This document shows positions 23,659 through 35,387 of a DNA stretch of 38,823 nucleotides, in pieces. The stretch spans positions 1-38,823 of the forward strand of contig JAKPOQ010000079.1 in assembly GCA_029547745.1 (NCBI GenBank), in the 5' to 3' direction. How positions within the stretch are numbered: the stretch's first letter is position 1; each line of letters starts with the position of its first letter. Source of the stretch: Actinomycetes bacterium. Lineage in GTDB: Bacteria; Actinomycetota; Thermoleophilia; UBA2241. The position numbers and the translations under genes are program-made. The notes below the pieces were generated by a model. The model had not been told where the DNA came from, did no database searches, and saw nothing but the letters and a program-made list of their open reading frames with translations.

Positions 23659-24927
23659 TCAGATGAAGCGCGCCCGCAGATCGCGCGCCGCAGCCAGCAA
23701 CTCGTCGGACGTCGGCCGTCGGCCTCCGGCGAGCCGGGCCTCGAGCGCGGCCCGGCGCTGTGGGTCGTCAAGGTCGGCGAGGCGACGGAAGAGGCCGAGC
23801 CGCGCCCCGATCGCGAACAGGGCCTGCTCGGACCTCGGCAGCGCCAGGTAGTCGTCAAGGATGGCGAGCAGGCGCTCGCGGTCGGCGGGCAGAGACCCCT
23901 CGACCTCGGGCAGCAGGTTGAGGGCGTGGTCGGAGTAGAGCTCGAACCGGGCGCCCCCGACCTCCACCAGGAGGTCGCGCAGCTCCCGGACGACCTCAAC
24001 GTCGTCGGGCAGATCGAAGTCGCCACGAGCGGCGCGTTCGGCGAGCGGCGTCCCGGGCGAGACCGCCGTGGTCCGCAAGCGGACCACGAAGGGATACGCC
24101 GTCCCGACCGCGACGCGAGACGCACCTGACGGCGCGGACGCCGGGGCGGCGGCCGCGACCGCGCGGATCACGCGGGCGGTGCCCGCGACGTGCGCGGCTG
24201 CCGTGGCCGCCTCGCGTCCGCCCAGCCCGGGCATGACGTAGTAGCACAGCTCCATCCCGGCGCCGAGCACCTTCTGTCCGGCCTCGACCAGCTCGTCCGC
24301 CGTCACTCCCTTGTCGACCGCGCGCAGCACCTCGTCGGAGCCCGACTCAAGGCCCAGGTGGACGCGCGTGAGTCCTGCGTCGTGGAGCAGCGCGAGCTGC
24401 TCGGGCGCGCGCCGCGCCAGCGTCCGCGCGCGCCCGTACGTCGTCACCTGCTCGATGGTCGGGAAGCGCGCCTTCACGCGCGCGATGACGGCGGCCAGCT
24501 TCTCCGGCCGTACGGCGCACGGGTCCGCGTCCTGCAGGAACACCGTCCGCGCCCCGCCGCGCAGGAACAGCTCCACCTGGTAGGCCTCGGGGGGCAACTC
24601 GCCCGGCGGCAGTCTCCTGCCTGCGCCGCGCTCGACCTGCGTCGCCCGCCATCCTCGATCGCGGAGCACCTCGGCCGCGGCCGCCATGGCGTCGACATCG
24701 GCGAGCACGTCGGCGAGGTCGCGCTGTGACGCCTTCTCTCCCTTGTACACGGGGCAGAACGCGCAGCGGTTCCACATGCAGTTGCGGACCACCCGCACGA
24801 GCAGGCTGAAGGCTTCGCTCGGCGGACGGATGGGGCCCAGCTCAAAGCCGCGCGTCGCGTCCGCCGACGTCAATGGCGAGAGCTCTGCCCCGGGAGCAGC
24901 AGCGGTCTGTCCGTCCCGTCCGGTCAC
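23659..24927 (-). CDS. radical SAM protein of unknown function
   Basis: The 422-residue protein has a cluster motif NCMWNRCAFCPVYKG near residue 50, with spacing C-x4-C-x2-C. That spacing is seen in one group of radical SAM proteins and differs from the usual C-x3-C-x2-C. TIM-barrel elements follow: VFLQDADPCA, VTTYGRARTL, RVHLGLESGSDEVLRAVDKG and CYYVMPGLGG. The C-terminal part is helical. It starts 42 bases after the P-type ATPase gene on the same strand with GTG 24927; the ribosome site is poor. It is not PylB: it is longer and shows none of the features expected for methylornithine synthase. Function unknown; the motif NCxWNRCxFC is shared with uncharacterised proteins common in anaerobes (from memory). 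Confidence 0.85.
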   Translation of the reverse strand: MTGRDGQTAAAPGAELSPLTSADATRGFELGPIRPPSEAFSLLVRVVRNCMWNRCAFCPVYKGEKASQRDLADVLADVDAMAAAAEVLRDRGWRATQVERGAGRRLPPGELPPEAYQVELFLRGGARTVFLQDADPCAVRPEKLAAVIARVKARFPTIEQVTTYGRARTLARRAPEQLALLHDAGLTRVHLGLESGSDEVLRAVDKGVTADELVEAGQKVLGAGMELCYYVMPGLGGREAATAAAHVAGTARVIRAVAAAAPASAPSGASRVAVGTAYPFVVRLRTTAVSPGTPLAERAARGDFDLPDDVEVVRELRDLLVEVGGARFELYSDHALNLLPEVEGSLPADRERLLAILDDYLALPRSEQALFAIGARLGLFRRLADLDDPQRRAALEARLAGGRRPTSDELLAAARDLRARFI

Positions 24928-24969
24928 GACTCTGTCACGGTATCGAGATGCTGTACGAAGATACCCTCC

Positions 24970-27816
<2,847 letters not shown>

Positions 27817-28253
27817 GCCTTCCCTCCTGTGCTCCCGCGGGACAGTCAAGATACCGCTCCCCTGCTCCCCGGTCCTTGCCGACACAGCCCGTGAGCATCG
27901 AGGCGCGCCTGTTTCGGGGCCGAGTGCGCACCGAGTGCGCGTGCACCCCCGAAGCAGGCCCCAAGGACATTCGCGACGACACTACCCGAGAAGGCGGCGT
28001 GACGCACGCCCGGATGCTCGTGGTCACTCGCGGCGTCGCGGCGAACACTCGCACGACGGCTCCTTGCCCCCAGGAGACGGCGTCGCAAGGGTGCGAGCCC
28101 GGCGGGGCCTCTCGGCGGCCGACCAGCAGCGTCGGGACGACAGCGCTCCAGGCGACGATCGAAGACCCGACACGGGTTCCGCTGACCGAGCGACATGACT
28201 CGCACGAAGCAGGGACGGATCGAGACGGTCGCACGCCAAAGTGGATACCGGTG
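27817..28253. other. 437-bp gap, no gene seen
   Basis: The frames open here on both strands lack starts with ribosome sites and have compositions typical of GC-rich shadow frames. The stretch holds the upstream region of the ATPase gene and the downstream region of ssrA (both minus strand). I found no convincing promoter hexamers or terminator. Confidence 0.6.
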
Positions 28254-28607
28254 TGGTGGAGGCGGCGGGAATCGAACCCGCGTCCACGGGCGCCTCAGCG
28301 GAGTCTCTACAGGCTTAGCCGACGCATTTCGTCTCGCTTGCGACCCCCGCGTCGGCCGGGTGCCGTTCGCCAGCTCCGTTCGATCTCGGGTCTGACCGGT
28401 CGGAGCCGGCCAGCCAGACCCCAGCCCGTTGAGCGACGCCACGATTCGGGCCACGGGCCTACCCGACGTGACGGGCTAGCCTAGATCAGGCAGCCAGTGC
28501 GAGATCACTCTCGGCAGTTGTGTGCTTCCGGCAGTTTAACGAGGCCACCGGACCTCGGCCTGCTGCTCCTGCCTCGGTGTCGCCCATGTCGAGACCAGTT
28601 CGCCCCC
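28254..28607 (-). ncRNA. ssrA: transfer-messenger RNA (tmRNA)
   Basis: The minus-strand 3' end reads GGTTCGATTCCCGCCGCC followed by TCCACCA, a T-arm and acceptor with encoded CCA. The 5' end GGGGGCG pairs with CGCCTCC of the 3' end and is followed by AACTGGTCTCGACATGGG, matching the usual tmRNA start. The tag reading frame ends HTTAESDLALAA then TGA at 28486-28488, giving the typical ALAA degradation tail. Length of about 354 nt is normal. tmRNA with SmpB rescues stalled ribosomes. The exact resume codon is not certain: the frame upstream reads NCRK before HTTAE. Confidence 0.95.
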
Positions 28608-28635
28608 ACGGGTGCCGGGCATGCGCACATCGGCG

Positions 28636-28641
28636 AGTATA
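28636..28641 (-). promoter_or_regulatory. -10 box of ssrA
   Basis: TATACT on the minus strand lies 29 bases upstream of the mature tmRNA 5' end, which leaves a short leader for RNase P to remove. No good -35 box was found; the region upstream is occupied by the hairpin at 28656-28705. Confidence 0.55.
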
Positions 28642-28655
28642 CCACCCCGGGCGCG

Positions 28656-28705
28656 GCGAGACCGCCGTCTGAGCGACAAAACGGCCGCTCAGACGGCGGT
28701 CTCGC
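28656..28705 (-). terminator. 20-bp perfect stem-loop after the Cys-rich gene
   Basis: Arms 28656-28675 and 28686-28705 are exactly complementary with a 10-base loop. The hairpin lies 18 bases after the stop of the Cys-rich gene and just before the ssrA promoter. No T-run follows on the minus strand; it nonetheless is well placed to separate the two transcripts. Confidence 0.7.
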
Positions 28706-28723
28706 GATGCGTCTGCGTCGCCG

Positions 28724-29080
28724 TCAGTCTTCGACCGTCTGGACCTCGCGCCGGTCGCGGCGCTTGAAGTACAGGTTACGGCAGATCGGTCCTTCGCCGG
28801 CGGCATAGCAGCTCTGGACCGCCACGGAGCACTGCGGCAGCGGCTGGCGCGTCACCTTCACGACGCCGAAGCCGCCCTTACCGCGCTCGATGTCCTGGAA
28901 CATCTGCAGATCGATCTCGTGCGGGAACACCTTTTCGATGCACCCGAAGAACGTGCGTCCGTCCTCGTTGAACGCATAGAGAAAGCGGCAGTTCGTGGCG
29001 AGGCAGGCGGCCGGGTAGACCACCTTCTCGCATTCCGCGGAGCACTCCTGGCACTCGAGCAGTTCGGGTTCTTCAGCCAA
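28724..29080 (-). CDS. small cysteine-rich protein of unknown function
   Basis: The 118-residue product contains about nine cysteines, many in an N-terminal half reading LECQECSAECEKV, AACLATNCRFLYAF, FFGCIEKVF and a later PQCSV, QSCYAAGEGPICRN. The spacing suggests metal or iron-sulfur binding. TTG 29080 is chosen because AGGAGG lies nine bases upstream; the frame to 29197 would run through the likely promoter region. It is a single gene between ssrA and the divergent cydAB operon. I do not recognise a named family, though the conserved aromatic-rich core argues for a real protein. Confidence 0.75.
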   Translation of the reverse strand: MAEEPELLECQECSAECEKVVYPAACLATNCRFLYAFNEDGRTFFGCIEKVFPHEIDLQMFQDIERGKGGFGVVKVTRQPLPQCSVAVQSCYAAGEGPICRNLYFKRRDRREVQTVED

Positions 29081-29238
29081 CGGTATCAGCCTCCTGCATG
29101 CAAACAAACGGCCGGCGCTCGCAGCCGACCCTCGTGTATGGTAGCACGCCCCAAGACGCTTGTATAGGGGGGTTAAGCATAGATTCTTCGATTCCACTCA
29201 ACTCGAAGCAAAGCGTTTGTCCTGCCTGGGACGCGACG

Positions 29239-29265
29239 TTGACATCGCGGCGGTTTCACTATAGG
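29239..29265 (+). promoter_or_regulatory. candidate cydAB promoter
   Basis: A perfect TTGACA (29239-29244) is followed after 15 bases by TATAGG (29260-29265), about 100 bases before the cydA start. The spacing is shorter than the usual 17, the same as in the candidate NCS1 promoter at 34920-34946. Confidence 0.5.
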
Positions 29266-29363
29266 AATAGCGGAGTCAATCGGTCCGGTCCCGGAAAGGA
29301 CACGGTGCGACCCGTGGACACGAGCGGACTTGGCCCCCGTCGCCGAGGAGGTGCCAGCACGGC

Positions 29364-30728
29364 ATGGACGCCCTGACGCTGTCCCGCATCCAGTTCGCCT
29401 TCACCGTCGGATTCCACTTCATCTTCGTCCCGCTCAGCATCGGTCTGGCGCTCATGGTGGTGTTGGCGGAACGGCGCTACTACAAGAGCGGCATCCCGGC
29501 CCACAGGGCGGCGTCCGACTTCTGGATCAAGCTGTTCACGACGACGTTCGCCGTCGGCGTCGCCACCGGGATCACCATGGAGTTCGCCTTCGGCGCCAAC
29601 TGGGCCGAGTACTCGCGCTTCGTGGGAAACATCTTCGGCGCCCCACTGGCGGCCGAGGGACTGTTCGCCTTCTTCCTCGAGTCGACCTTCCTCGGTATCC
29701 TTCTTTTCGGACGCAAGCGCGTCTCGCGAGGCTTCTACTACGCCTCCTGCTGGCTCGTCATGGCCGGCGCGTGGCTGTCGGCCCTCTGGATCCTGATCGC
29801 GAACTCCTGGCAACAGACGCCGCGCGGCTACAAGGTCGAGGACGGCAAAGCCGTACTCACCGACTTCTGGGCCGCGGCGTTCAACCCCTCGACCGCGCCG
29901 CGCTACGCCCACACCATGGCGGGCGCCCTCATCGCCGGTTGCTTCGTCGTGGCGAGCATCGCCGCGTGGTACCTGCTCAAGAGACGCCACCTCCACTTCG
30001 CCCGCCAGGCCATGAAGTCGACCCTCATCGCCGGCCTCGTCGTCTCGGCGGCGATGCCGTTCATCGGCCACTGGCACGCCCTCGAGGTCGCCGAGGAGCA
30101 GCCGGTCAAGATGGCCGCCTTCGAGTCCGTCTACGAGACCGGGCCAAACGCGACGCTTTGGCTCGCCGGGTGGGTCCGGGACGGCGGCAAGAGCGTCACC
30201 GGCGTCGGCATCCCGAGCGGGCTCAGCCTCATGCTGGGCCTCGACCCCGACCATGTAGTGACTGGTCTCGCGAGTGTCCCCGCGACCGATCGCCCGCCTG
30301 TGCAGCTGACCTTCCAGAGCTACCACATCATGATCGCGCTCTCGTTCCTCTTCATCGCGATCATGCTCGTCGCCCTCGTCCTCCTGCTGCTGAAGCGGCT
30401 CGAGAACGCGCGTTGGATGCTCTGGGTCCTCGTCGTCTCGTTCCCGCTGCCTTTGCTTGCCATGAACATGGGCTGGATGGCGGCCGAGGTGGGACGTCAG
30501 CCCTGGGTCGTGCAGGGTCTGCTGCGCACCGAGGACGGGGTCTCGCCGGTCGTCTCGGCGGGCGAGGTCTGGACGACGCTGGTCCTGTTCGCAGCCGTGT
30601 ACGCGGTCCTGTTCGTCGCCTGGCTGCGTGTCTTCCTCGGGATCATCCGCAAGGGACCCGACGAGCTGACGGCAGCGTCGGAGCCCGCAGCCGCGGAGAC
30701 GGCGCCGGTCGGCGGGACGGAGAGGTGA
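29364..30728 (+). CDS. cydA: cytochrome bd oxidase subunit I
   Basis: The 454-residue membrane protein opens with LSRIQFAFTVGFHFIFVPLSIGLALMVV, whose His is a haem ligand. AAEGLFAFFLESTFLGI carries the acidic residues of the proton path, and MNMGWMAAEVGRQPWVVQGLL is the GRQPW signature near residue 377. The Q-loop is short, as in many Gram-positive enzymes. The enzyme reduces O2 with quinol electrons with high affinity. ATG 29364 has GAGGAGG about 12 bases upstream. It forms an operon with cydB four bases downstream. It shows that the host meets oxygen despite the anaerobic-type enzymes elsewhere in the window. Confidence 0.96.
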   Translation: MDALTLSRIQFAFTVGFHFIFVPLSIGLALMVVLAERRYYKSGIPAHRAASDFWIKLFTTTFAVGVATGITMEFAFGANWAEYSRFVGNIFGAPLAAEGLFAFFLESTFLGILLFGRKRVSRGFYYASCWLVMAGAWLSALWILIANSWQQTPRGYKVEDGKAVLTDFWAAAFNPSTAPRYAHTMAGALIAGCFVVASIAAWYLLKRRHLHFARQAMKSTLIAGLVVSAAMPFIGHWHALEVAEEQPVKMAAFESVYETGPNATLWLAGWVRDGGKSVTGVGIPSGLSLMLGLDPDHVVTGLASVPATDRPPVQLTFQSYHIMIALSFLFIAIMLVALVLLLLKRLENARWMLWVLVVSFPLPLLAMNMGWMAAEVGRQPWVVQGLLRTEDGVSPVVSAGEVWTTLVLFAAVYAVLFVAWLRVFLGIIRKGPDELTAASEPAAAETAPVGGTER

Positions 30729-30732
30729 AGCC

Positions 30733-31752
30733 ATGACGCTCGAAGGCATCTGGTTCTTCCTCGTCGCCGTCCTCCTCACCGGCTACGTCGTGCTCGACGG
30801 CTTCGATCTGGGCACGGGCGTGCTGTACCCGTTCATCGCCACGGACGAAGACGAAAAGCGCGTCGTCCGCGCGAGCATCGGTCCCATCTGGGACGGCAAC
30901 GAGGTCTGGCTCATCACCGGCGGCGGCGCCCTGTTCGCCGCCTTCCCCGCCGTGTACGCGGCTACGTTCAGCGGGTTCTACCTGGCCATCATGCTCGTCC
31001 TCTTCGGCCTCATCCTGCGCGCCGTCTCGCTCGAGTTCCGACACCGCGACGAGGCCTGGCGACGGTTCTGGGACGTCACGTTCTTCGTCGGCAGCCTCCT
31101 CCCGTCGCTGCTTGTCGGCGTCGCCCTCGGGAACGTCATCCGCGGCGTGCCGCTGAACGACGCCGGCGACTACACCGGCACCTTCCTCGATCTGCTCAAC
31201 CCGTACGCACTGCTCGTCGGGGCGACCGGCCTCGCGCTGTTGCTCACCCACGGAGCCTCGTGGCTCGCCGTCAAGACCGAGGGGCCGCTCCATCGCCGCG
31301 CCGTCGCCTGGCGCACGCCGCTCTTCATCGTCGGCGGCGTGCTCGCCCTCGTGACCTCGGCGGCGACCATCACCTGGGTCCCCCGCGCGTCGGACAACGT
31401 GCTCCAACGGCCGGTCGGTTGGCTCTTCGTCGTCGTCCTGGTCGTGGCCCTCGTGTACACGTTCTGGCAACAGCGCCAAGAGGGTGGCGACGTGCGCGCC
31501 TTCCTCGGGTCGGCGGCGATCATCATCGCTCTCGCCGGCATCGCCGCCGTCGGCAACTACCCGGACATCATCCCGGCGCGCGGCACGCCGGAGACGACGA
31601 GCCTCACAGTCACCAACGCCGCCTCGGGACCGCTGACCCTGAAGGCGATGCTCGTCATCGCCATCATCGGCGTGCCGCTCGTGCTGACCTACACGACCAT
31701 CGTGTACCGCACCTTCCGCGGCAAGGTGAGGACGGAGCCGGGCGAGTACTGA
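30733..31752 (+). CDS. cydB: cytochrome bd oxidase subunit II
   Basis: The 339-residue membrane protein has the typical start LEGIWFFLVAVLLTGYVVLDGFDLGTGVLYPF, then IGPIWDGNEVWLITGGGALFAAFPAVYA and the later FWDVTFFVGSLLPSLLVGVALGN. These are the conserved CydB blocks. It pairs with CydA. GAGAGG precedes the ATG. The operon ends at a 21-bp perfect hairpin about 50 bases downstream. No cydDC or cydX gene is seen next to it. Confidence 0.96.
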   Translation: MTLEGIWFFLVAVLLTGYVVLDGFDLGTGVLYPFIATDEDEKRVVRASIGPIWDGNEVWLITGGGALFAAFPAVYAATFSGFYLAIMLVLFGLILRAVSLEFRHRDEAWRRFWDVTFFVGSLLPSLLVGVALGNVIRGVPLNDAGDYTGTFLDLLNPYALLVGATGLALLLTHGASWLAVKTEGPLHRRAVAWRTPLFIVGGVLALVTSAATITWVPRASDNVLQRPVGWLFVVVLVVALVYTFWQQRQEGGDVRAFLGSAAIIIALAGIAAVGNYPDIIPARGTPETTSLTVTNAASGPLTLKAMLVIAIIGVPLVLTYTTIVYRTFRGKVRTEPGEY

Positions 31753-31800
31753 GGGAGTCCTTGAGCGGCGCCCGACCGAGCCGGACGGGGAGGGAGACGA

Positions 31801-31845
31801 ACGTGGGCGGGGACGGGCTGCGTCGCAGCCCGTCCCCGCCCACGT
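31801..31845. terminator. bidirectional terminator hairpin between cydB and the HDAC-like gene
   Basis: A 21-base arm (31801-31821) and its exact complement (31825-31845) flank a GTC loop. The two genes converge here and the right arm touches the stop codon of the HDAC-like gene. There is no T-run, as with the other hairpins of this window. Confidence 0.85.
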
Positions 31846-32858
31846 CACAGCCGCCAATACCGTCCCTGGACCGCGCACGCCCGCTCGATCACCTTCTGGG
31901 CCTGCTCGCCGGCCCCACCGACGTCGGGCGCGCGCTCGTCTACTATCGCCGTGAGCACCGCCGCGACGGAACGGCTCGTCGCCGGACGGTCGTAGCCGCC
32001 CTCGAGGGCCAGCGCCAGCCGGCCCTCGCAGTGCCGCTGCGCCATGCGCAGAACGCGGAGGGCCATAGCGGCGAACCCGGCTTCGCTGAGCTGCAGGCTG
32101 GCGAGCGGCTCGCGGGCATGCGGGTCGAACCCCGCGGACACGAGCAATGCCTCGGGCGCGAACTGGTCGACGATGGGCTCGATGACCCACTCGAACGCGC
32201 CGACGTAGTCGCCGTCACGCGCCCCGATGGGCATCGGCAGATTGACCGTATAGCCCTCGCCGTCGCCCTCGCCGCACTCGCTGAACCATCCGCTTCCCGG
32301 GTAAAGCGGCCATTGATGGAGCGAGCAGAAGAGCACCCGGGGCTCGTCGTAGAACGCCGCCTGGGTGCCGTTCCCGTGATGGACGTCCCAGTCGATGATC
32401 GCCACCCGCTCCAAGCCGGCGACGAGCAGCTTGCGCGCCGCGATGGCGACGTTGTTGAAGAGGCAGAACCCCATCGCCCGGTCGGACGTCGCATGGTGAC
32501 CCGGCGGGCGCACGAGCGCGAACGCAGCGTGCCCGTCGTCCCATAAGTCGAGGGCGGTCAGCACACCGCCGGCGGCGAGCAGGGCGATGCCGAAGCTCGC
32601 CGCCGAGACCGGCGTCTCGGGATCCATCTCACCGCCCCCGCTCTCGGCGACACGACGCACACGCTCCACGTGGGCTTCCGTGTGCACGAGGAGCAGGTCG
32701 TCAACCGTGGCCGGTCGGGGCGCGACGAGCGCGAGGCGGGCCCAGAGGTCGAGACCGCGCAAGTAGTCGACGATCGCCGTGGCGCGGTCGGGTCCCTCAG
32801 GATGCCCTCCCGTGTCGTGTCGCTCGTAGTCCTTGCTCCAGACGATCGCCGCGTCCAT
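31845..32858 (-). CDS. histone-deacetylase-fold amidohydrolase (acetoin utilisation / acetylpolyamine deacetylase type)
   Basis: The 337-residue protein shows the zinc deacetylase motifs: [11 protein letters not shown] at the start, [36 protein letters not shown] near residue 155 (Asp and His zinc ligands), [16 protein letters not shown] and ALEGGYD. Bacterial members remove acetyl groups from polyamines or other amides. ATG 32858 is the only sensible start. It is a single gene between cydAB and the NCS1 module. A role in polyamine turnover would fit the carbamoyltransferase module to its right, but this is context only. Confidence 0.9.
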   Translation of the reverse strand: MDAAIVWSKDYERHDTGGHPEGPDRATAIVDYLRGLDLWARLALVAPRPATVDDLLLVHTEAHVERVRRVAESGGGEMDPETPVSAASFGIALLAAGGVLTALDLWDDGHAAFALVRPPGHHATSDRAMGFCLFNNVAIAARKLLVAGLERVAIIDWDVHHGNGTQAAFYDEPRVLFCSLHQWPLYPGSGWFSECGEGDGEGYTVNLPMPIGARDGDYVGAFEWVIEPIVDQFAPEALLVSAGFDPHAREPLASLQLSEAGFAAMALRVLRMAQRHCEGRLALALEGGYDRPATSRSVAAVLTAIVDERAPDVGGAGEQAQKVIERACAVQGRYWRL

Positions 32859-33018
32859 GCCGCTGCCTCTCTCGTCGCCCCGCTTCTGGAGGGTCCACTT
32901 GTACGTCGCCCCCGCATCCTACACGTGCGCCGGGAAGCGGTCCCCAGATCATGCCTCACGCAGCGACCGCTGCACAGCCTGGTGGCCCATGGTGGCCGCC
33001 GGTCTGCGGGCAAGGTCT

Positions 33019-34449
33019 CTAGTCCGTGTAGCCCCCCTTCCCGACGCGCTTCACCCAGAGCTGGGTGAGGACGAAGTAGACGAGGGCCGCGACGACGAGC
33101 GACGGCACGGTCGCCGAGGTGTAGCGGAAGGGCGCCGAGTTCCACAGCGAGACCGGGTTGAACAGCGCCGCGTAGACGGCGACGCCGGCGCCCATGGCGA
33201 TGTAGGCGGCGATGTTCCAGCCCCGCCAGAAGTCGTAGGGGCTGCCCTTGCGGGCATCGAAGATGGCCCACAGGTCGAGCGTCTGGTGCCTGAACAGGAA
33301 GTAGTCGACGCAGATGATGCCCATCACGGGCGAGTAGCTCAGACCGATCCAGTAGAGGAACTGGAAGAAGTTGTCGTAGATGAGACTGGGCTTGATGAGG
33401 AGGAACACGGCCAAGCCGAGGAAGATGGTGATCATCACGTCCCAGCGCATGGAGGCGAGGAACCTGACACCCTCCTGACGCATGGCCACGCAGACCTGGT
33501 AGGCCTGGACCGAGATCGTGGTGATGTTGGCGAACGCGACCCAGACCAGGATGACGACGCCCACGGCCGTGCCGGTCAGCGGGATCATCCACGCCGTCGG
33601 GTCGGCGTCGCCGAACTTGAGCGCCGCCATGAGACCGACGGTCTGGGCGATCAGGGTCACGACGAACAGGCCGATGACGGTCGCCCAGGCGCCGGCCCGC
33701 TGGGTCGTCGCGAGCCGGGTCAGGTTCCCCTGCGCCGGCCACCAGGAGACGCCGCCGGCGAGGCTGAACTCCACGACCATCATGAAGTCGAGGAGCTTGT
33801 TGCCGAAGGGCTCGAGGGGCTTGATCGCGGTGAGCTCCGCCCAGCTCGTCTCGCGGAAGATGAAGTACACCATCACGACGAGGACGATGGCCAGCCCGGG
33901 GGCCACCACGCGGTTGAACCACTTCAGCGCCACCGGCCCCTTGACGACCACGACCCAGCTCACCGCCAGGGCGATGACGCCGAACGCCAACACCAGCGCG
34001 CTGTCGCCGCCGTAGTCCGTCCCCGCGAGCTCGTTGAGGACGTTGACCCCGGCACGGCCGAACATGACCGACAGGACCCCGGTCCAGCCGATACAGACGA
34101 GGAAGTTGAGGATGTAGATGAGCGGCTTGATCCCGTGACGGCCGAAGACGGAGCGGATCAGAGTGAAGTGCTCGAGGCCGTACTTCGTGTTGCCGAGGAC
34201 GCTGATGACGACGAAGAAGACGCCGATCGCATTGCCCAGCACCATCGCCGCGATCCCGGCCTTGAGGCCGAGGAAGTAGACGACGTCGCCGCCGATGAGG
34301 AAGGCCCAGGTGGCGATGGCGAGGCCGGTCATCACCCAGGTGAAGTCCCAGAAGCCCCAGACGCGCTCCTTGGCGGCCACGGGCACGGTGGCCAGGAGCG
34401 CTTCCTTCGAGGTCTGTTCCGCGAACTCCTCGCTCGCCTGCTCGGTCAT
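33019..34449 (-). CDS. NCS1-family nucleobase/hydantoin-type permease
   Basis: The 476-residue membrane protein has 12 predicted helices and the NCS1 layout: DFTWVMTGLAIATWAFLIGG in helix 1, IRSVFGRHGIKPLIYILNFLVCIGW, EFSLAGGVSWWPAQGNLTRLA and YWIGLSYSPVMGIICVDYFLFR. NCS1 carriers import purines, pyrimidines, allantoin, hydantoins or thiamine with cations. It stops with TAG. ATG 34449 lies two bases after the small membrane protein, so the two are translationally coupled. The shared 20-bp operator core upstream links it to the carbamoyltransferase operon. Substrate unknown: a ureide or similar nitrogen compound would be consistent. Confidence 0.9.
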   Translation of the reverse strand: MTEQASEEFAEQTSKEALLATVPVAAKERVWGFWDFTWVMTGLAIATWAFLIGGDVVYFLGLKAGIAAMVLGNAIGVFFVVISVLGNTKYGLEHFTLIRSVFGRHGIKPLIYILNFLVCIGWTGVLSVMFGRAGVNVLNELAGTDYGGDSALVLAFGVIALAVSWVVVVKGPVALKWFNRVVAPGLAIVLVVMVYFIFRETSWAELTAIKPLEPFGNKLLDFMMVVEFSLAGGVSWWPAQGNLTRLATTQRAGAWATVIGLFVVTLIAQTVGLMAALKFGDADPTAWMIPLTGTAVGVVILVWVAFANITTISVQAYQVCVAMRQEGVRFLASMRWDVMITIFLGLAVFLLIKPSLIYDNFFQFLYWIGLSYSPVMGIICVDYFLFRHQTLDLWAIFDARKGSPYDFWRGWNIAAYIAMGAGVAVYAALFNPVSLWNSAPFRYTSATVPSLVVAALVYFVLTQLWVKRVGKGGYTD

Positions 34450-34451
34450 CT

Positions 34452-34670
34452 TCAGTACCCCCAGACGGTGAAGATGACGGCGCAGGCGGCCATGAAGCCG
34501 ACGAGGGCGAACCAGTCGAGGCCCGTCAGGTCTTTGCGCGCGGGGTCGACGTAGTCCGGGGCCGTCACCTCCCGGAGACGCTGCAGGATCGCGGCGCGCA
34601 CCTCATCGCCGCCCTCGATGCCGCCGCCGTCGGCGGCTGCACCGACGCTGTCAGTCATGTAGGCCGACAT
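34452..34670 (-). CDS. 72-residue single-pass membrane protein coupled to the NCS1 permease
   Basis: The product has an acidic, Gly-rich N-terminus, a short amphipathic segment (EVRAAILQRLREVTAPDYVDP), then one hydrophobic helix LDWFALVGFMAACAVIFTVWGY at the very end. ATG 34670 has GAGGGGG six bases upstream; the longer frame to 34811 runs through the operator and is rejected. It resembles small subunits that accompany some transporters, but I cannot name a family. Confidence 0.75.
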   Translation of the reverse strand: MSAYMTDSVGAAADGGGIEGGDEVRAAILQRLREVTAPDYVDPARKDLTGLDWFALVGFMAACAVIFTVWGY

Positions 34671-34756
34671 CTGTACCCCCTCTCTATCAGCTGTGCTAGC
34701 TGTGCTCCCCAAGCCCACCAGCTCACTCCATCCTCCTTCCTCCTCTTGCAGCGGTT

Positions 34757-34780
34757 GTTTGTCCGTCCGGACGAACAAAC
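34757..34780. promoter_or_regulatory. palindromic TetR operator upstream of the NCS1 genes
   Basis: GTTTGTCCGTCCGGACGAACAAAC is a 24-base near-perfect palindrome (one mismatched pair). Its 20-base core TTGTCCGTCCGGACGAACAA recurs exactly at 36110-36129, next to the tetR gene. It lies about 90 bases upstream of the small membrane protein start. Confidence 0.85.
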
Positions 34781-34919
34781 CACGAGACACACGAGAATCG
34801 ATCGCTGTCATGTCCTGGTCTTACCGCCGCTTCTTCCCCAGCCGCCTGACGGTGACGATCGGTAAGCCGCCCTCATCGCAGACACCGTCGCTACTCACCA
34901 GCAGCCGGTGATCCAGACT

Positions 34920-34946
34920 CGTATAGGAAAGCGTACGGGTTGTCAA
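34920..34946 (-). promoter_or_regulatory. candidate promoter upstream of the NCS1 operon
   Basis: On the minus strand TTGACA (34941-34946) is followed after 15 bases by TATACG (34920-34925). The operator lies about 140 bases downstream, so if this promoter is used the repressor would act as a roadblock. A promoter closer to the operator may exist but has no clear -10 box. Confidence 0.4.
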
Positions 34947-35027
34947 GGGACGCCGCGACACAGCGCCGGCGCCCATCCCCTACTGTGCAGGGAGGCGGTC
35001 AGCGATGCTCCCGTTGGCCTGGTCTCC

Positions 35028-35180
35028 TCAGTCGGAGATGAGCTGGCGGTGCTGAGCCACTGAGTCAAGGATCGGGGCAGCGGTCCTGTGCCAGACGAAC
35101 GGCCGCGGGTCCTCGTTCGAGTCCTCGATCCGGGTACGGATCGCGGCCACGAGCTCCCTCGTCGGGCCGACCCGCGCCAT
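35028..35180 (-). pseudogene. C-terminal remnant of an IS630-family transposase
   Basis: The minus-strand frame reads LVAAIRTRIEDSNEDPRPF then VWHRTAAPILDSVAQHRQL and ends ISD before TGA. This matches the end of IS630-type transposases, where a conserved (N)xDPKPFVWxxTADxIL block closes the protein. Only about 50 residues remain; the DDE catalytic part is missing and the frame upstream does not continue as transposase. No terminal inverted repeats were found. Confidence 0.75.
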
Positions 35181-35387
35181 CACCGTCTTCCCCTCGTCGC
35201 CGTCGTAAGGAGGGAGTGCGTAGCGAACGCACGTTACCTACGGACTGACGACCCAGGAGGCCAGCTCGACCGGAACGGGCGCTGAGCCGAAACCGCTGTA
35301 CCGTTGGAGGAGTGCCGGCGGGAGAGCTGGTGTCCGGCTTGCGAGATACTCGAGGAGCCGCGCGTCTGGGCGCCCCGGCGCCCCCTT
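35181..35387. other. gap between the transposase remnant and tetR, no gene seen
   Basis: Open frames on both strands are low-complexity Arg/Pro-rich and lack ribosome sites. Together with 34947-35027 it is probably decayed insertion-sequence DNA plus spacer. Confidence 0.5.

Noticed and set aside
23659-24927. Radical SAM protein as PylB (methylornithine synthase)
   Set aside because: It is longer, has C-x4-C-x2-C spacing, sits with a P-type ATPase, and shows no pylC/pylD neighbours.
27846-28454. Overlapping frames between the ATPase gene and ssrA as small genes
   Set aside because: No ribosome sites, low-complexity Arg/Ser/Pro composition, and part overlaps the tmRNA.
32833-34554. Long plus-strand frame opposite the NCS1 permease
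   Set aside because: Shadow frame with Asp/Glu/His/Arg-rich composition and no domain; the minus strand is a clear permease.
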